Source: Pirellula sp. SH-Sr6A (GTDB lineage: Bacteria; Planctomycetota; Planctomycetia; Pirellulales; Pirellulaceae). Taken from it: DNA of 64,000 nt. Both the position numbers and the translations under genes were made by a program. The stretch is from the NCBI RefSeq assembly GCF_001610875.1, contig NZ_CP011272.1:1593988-1657987 (forward strand), in the 5' to 3' direction. The notes beneath the pieces were generated by a model. The model had not been told where the DNA came from, made no database searches, and saw only the letters and a program-made list of their open reading frames with translations. Positions 63,180-64,000 of the stretch are shown here, piece after piece (position 1 is the stretch's first letter; each line of letters opens with the position of its first letter).

Positions 63180-63826
63180 AACCCATCGCGATCATCGGCT
63201 GTGGTGGGCATGCGAGCGTGGTGCGGTCCGCTTTGCTCGCGCTCCATCGAACGATCCTTGTTTCGACCTGTATGGATCCAACACAAGTAGATCGGACCAT
63301 GTTCCCTTGGGAAATCATGACCGATGGAGAACTACTTTCACGATACAGCCCAGACCAGATCGAGTTGGTATTAGGGATCGGCTGGACTTCCCCCAACAAC
63401 GCCTCCTCTCTGGCGCAACGGATTGTTCACGAATTTCAAGTGAAGGGATTCCGGTTCACCGGTTTTCAACATCCTTGCGTTTGGGTTGCCCCCGAAGCGA
63501 AAGTCGACTCGACGGCGCAGATTCACGCAGGTGCCGTTGTCCAGCCCGGCGCGGCCATCGGTCCTTTTGCATTGATCAACACCAAAGCGTCCGTGGATCA
63601 CGACTGCACCATCGGCTCTTTTTGCCATTTGGCTCCCGGCGTAACCTTATCCGGAAACGTTCGTGTCGGATCGGGTTGTCATTTAGGGACAGGCGCCTCC
63701 GTCATCCACGACATTGAGATTGGGGCGGAGAGTTTGATCGCAGCTGGCTCCGTCGTCGTCACCTCTCTTTCACCGCATTCCCGGGTGCGCGGCGTTCCCG
63801 CAAAGCCATTTCCTCCTCAGACCTGA
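63176..63826 (+). CDS. NeuD-family acetyltransferase
   Basis: The 216-residue protein opens with the nucleotide-sugar-binding motif IAIIGCGGHASVVRSALLA. Hexapeptide repeats run from about 105 (AKVDSTAQIHAGAVVQPGAAIG) with the acetyl-CoA/His region INTKASVDHDCTIG and a terminal VRGVPAKPF. This is the NeuD/PglD layout. The presence of two NeuD-like genes around one aminotransferase suggests two acylation steps. Confidence 0.93.
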   Translation: MKPIAIIGCGGHASVVRSALLALHRTILVSTCMDPTQVDRTMFPWEIMTDGELLSRYSPDQIELVLGIGWTSPNNASSLAQRIVHEFQVKGFRFTGFQHPCVWVAPEAKVDSTAQIHAGAVVQPGAAIGPFALINTKASVDHDCTIGSFCHLAPGVTLSGNVRVGSGCHLGTGASVIHDIEIGAESLIAAGSVVVTSLSPHSRVRGVPAKPFPPQT

Positions 63827-63850
63827 CCGCATCTGTAATCGCGAGACCTT

Positions 63851-64000
63851 ATGAATACGAAACTATTGGAGCAGATCGGTCGGTACGAACCGTTGTTTGT
63901 CGAGGACTTGCGCGCGTCGGAAGCGGAGTTTAGCGAGTTGGTCCGTTCCTCGCGTTTCTTGGTCGTCGGTGGCGCGGGATCGATTGGGAGCGCGGTGGTG
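63851..64000 (+). CDS. CapD/LegB-type UDP-sugar dehydratase or epimerase, N-terminal part
   Basis: Fifty codons are visible before the window ends. After ~36 residues (MNTKLLEQIGRYEPLFVEDL) the Rossmann motif FLVVGGAGSIGSAVV appears. A GAGSIG motif with an N-terminal extension fits the short polysaccharide biosynthesis dehydratases (LegB/CapD type), which would supply the 4-keto sugar to the aminotransferase upstream. The call is limited by the truncation at the window edge. Confidence 0.75.
   Translation, partial: MNTKLLEQIGRYEPLFVEDLRASEAEFSELVRSSRFLVVGGAGSIGSAVV

Overview
The window is most likely from a planctomycete, probably of the Pirellulales. This is inferred from gene content and gene style, not from a marker gene; no rRNA or tRNA was recognised. 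The coding DNA is moderately GC-rich, intergenic DNA is long and full of repeats, and a caspase-like secreted protein, a very long YidC, a CcoN-CcoO fusion and a large surface-glycan locus occur together.

Layout. (1) 1-1680 is a repeat array. (2) 1807-3468 is a secreted caspase-like protein, convergent with a minus-strand block (3449-15660) for a cbb3-type cytochrome oxidase. In transcription order this block is fused ccoNO, ccoQ, a single-heme ccoP, a 155-bp tandem repeat, ccoG, ccoH/fixH, a TauE/SafE-like membrane protein, the copper ATPase ccoI, ccoS, a secreted c-type cytochrome-like protein and a FixL-like PAS histidine kinase. Many junctions overlap by 1-4 bases. (3) 16072-18050 is a second repeat array, followed by a sigma-54 response regulator (18238-19629), a YidC carrying a PDZ domain (20138-22717), a third array and a soluble histidine kinase (24403-25635). 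Sequences matching the sigma-54 -24/-12 promoter with exact spacing lie before ccoNO (minus strand) and before the regulator (plus strand). (4) 26611 to the window end is a plus-strand surface polysaccharide locus. It holds gmd, wecB, wecC, a second UDP-sugar dehydrogenase, an O-acyltransferase, Wzx-like and Wzy-like proteins, five glycosyltransferases, five methyltransferase-like genes, an AsnB-type amidotransferase, a two-domain oxidoreductase, a heparinase-like protein, an ACP/AMP-ligase/SDR trio, and a LegC/NeuD-type amino-sugar cluster cut by the window end.

The part from about 30.0 to 45.4 kb is visibly more AT-rich than its flanks and looks like an exchanged O-antigen-type island. It has a host-like patch inside the dehydrogenase gene at 31791-33125.

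The intergenic DNA is organised rather than random. Four repeat classes recur: (a) a unit of 126 + 22n bases (148, 170 and 192 are all seen) with internal dyads; (b) fold-back elements of 190-237 bases, sometimes with a further conserved 130-base block; (c) heptanucleotide tracts of the type ACTCGCN, placed so that they bracket single genes in inverted orientation and sometimes supply stop codons; (d) small REP-like hairpins (for example CCGTTCTGAGAACGG), one of which is translated inside a gene. No CRISPR array, integrase or intact transposase was seen.
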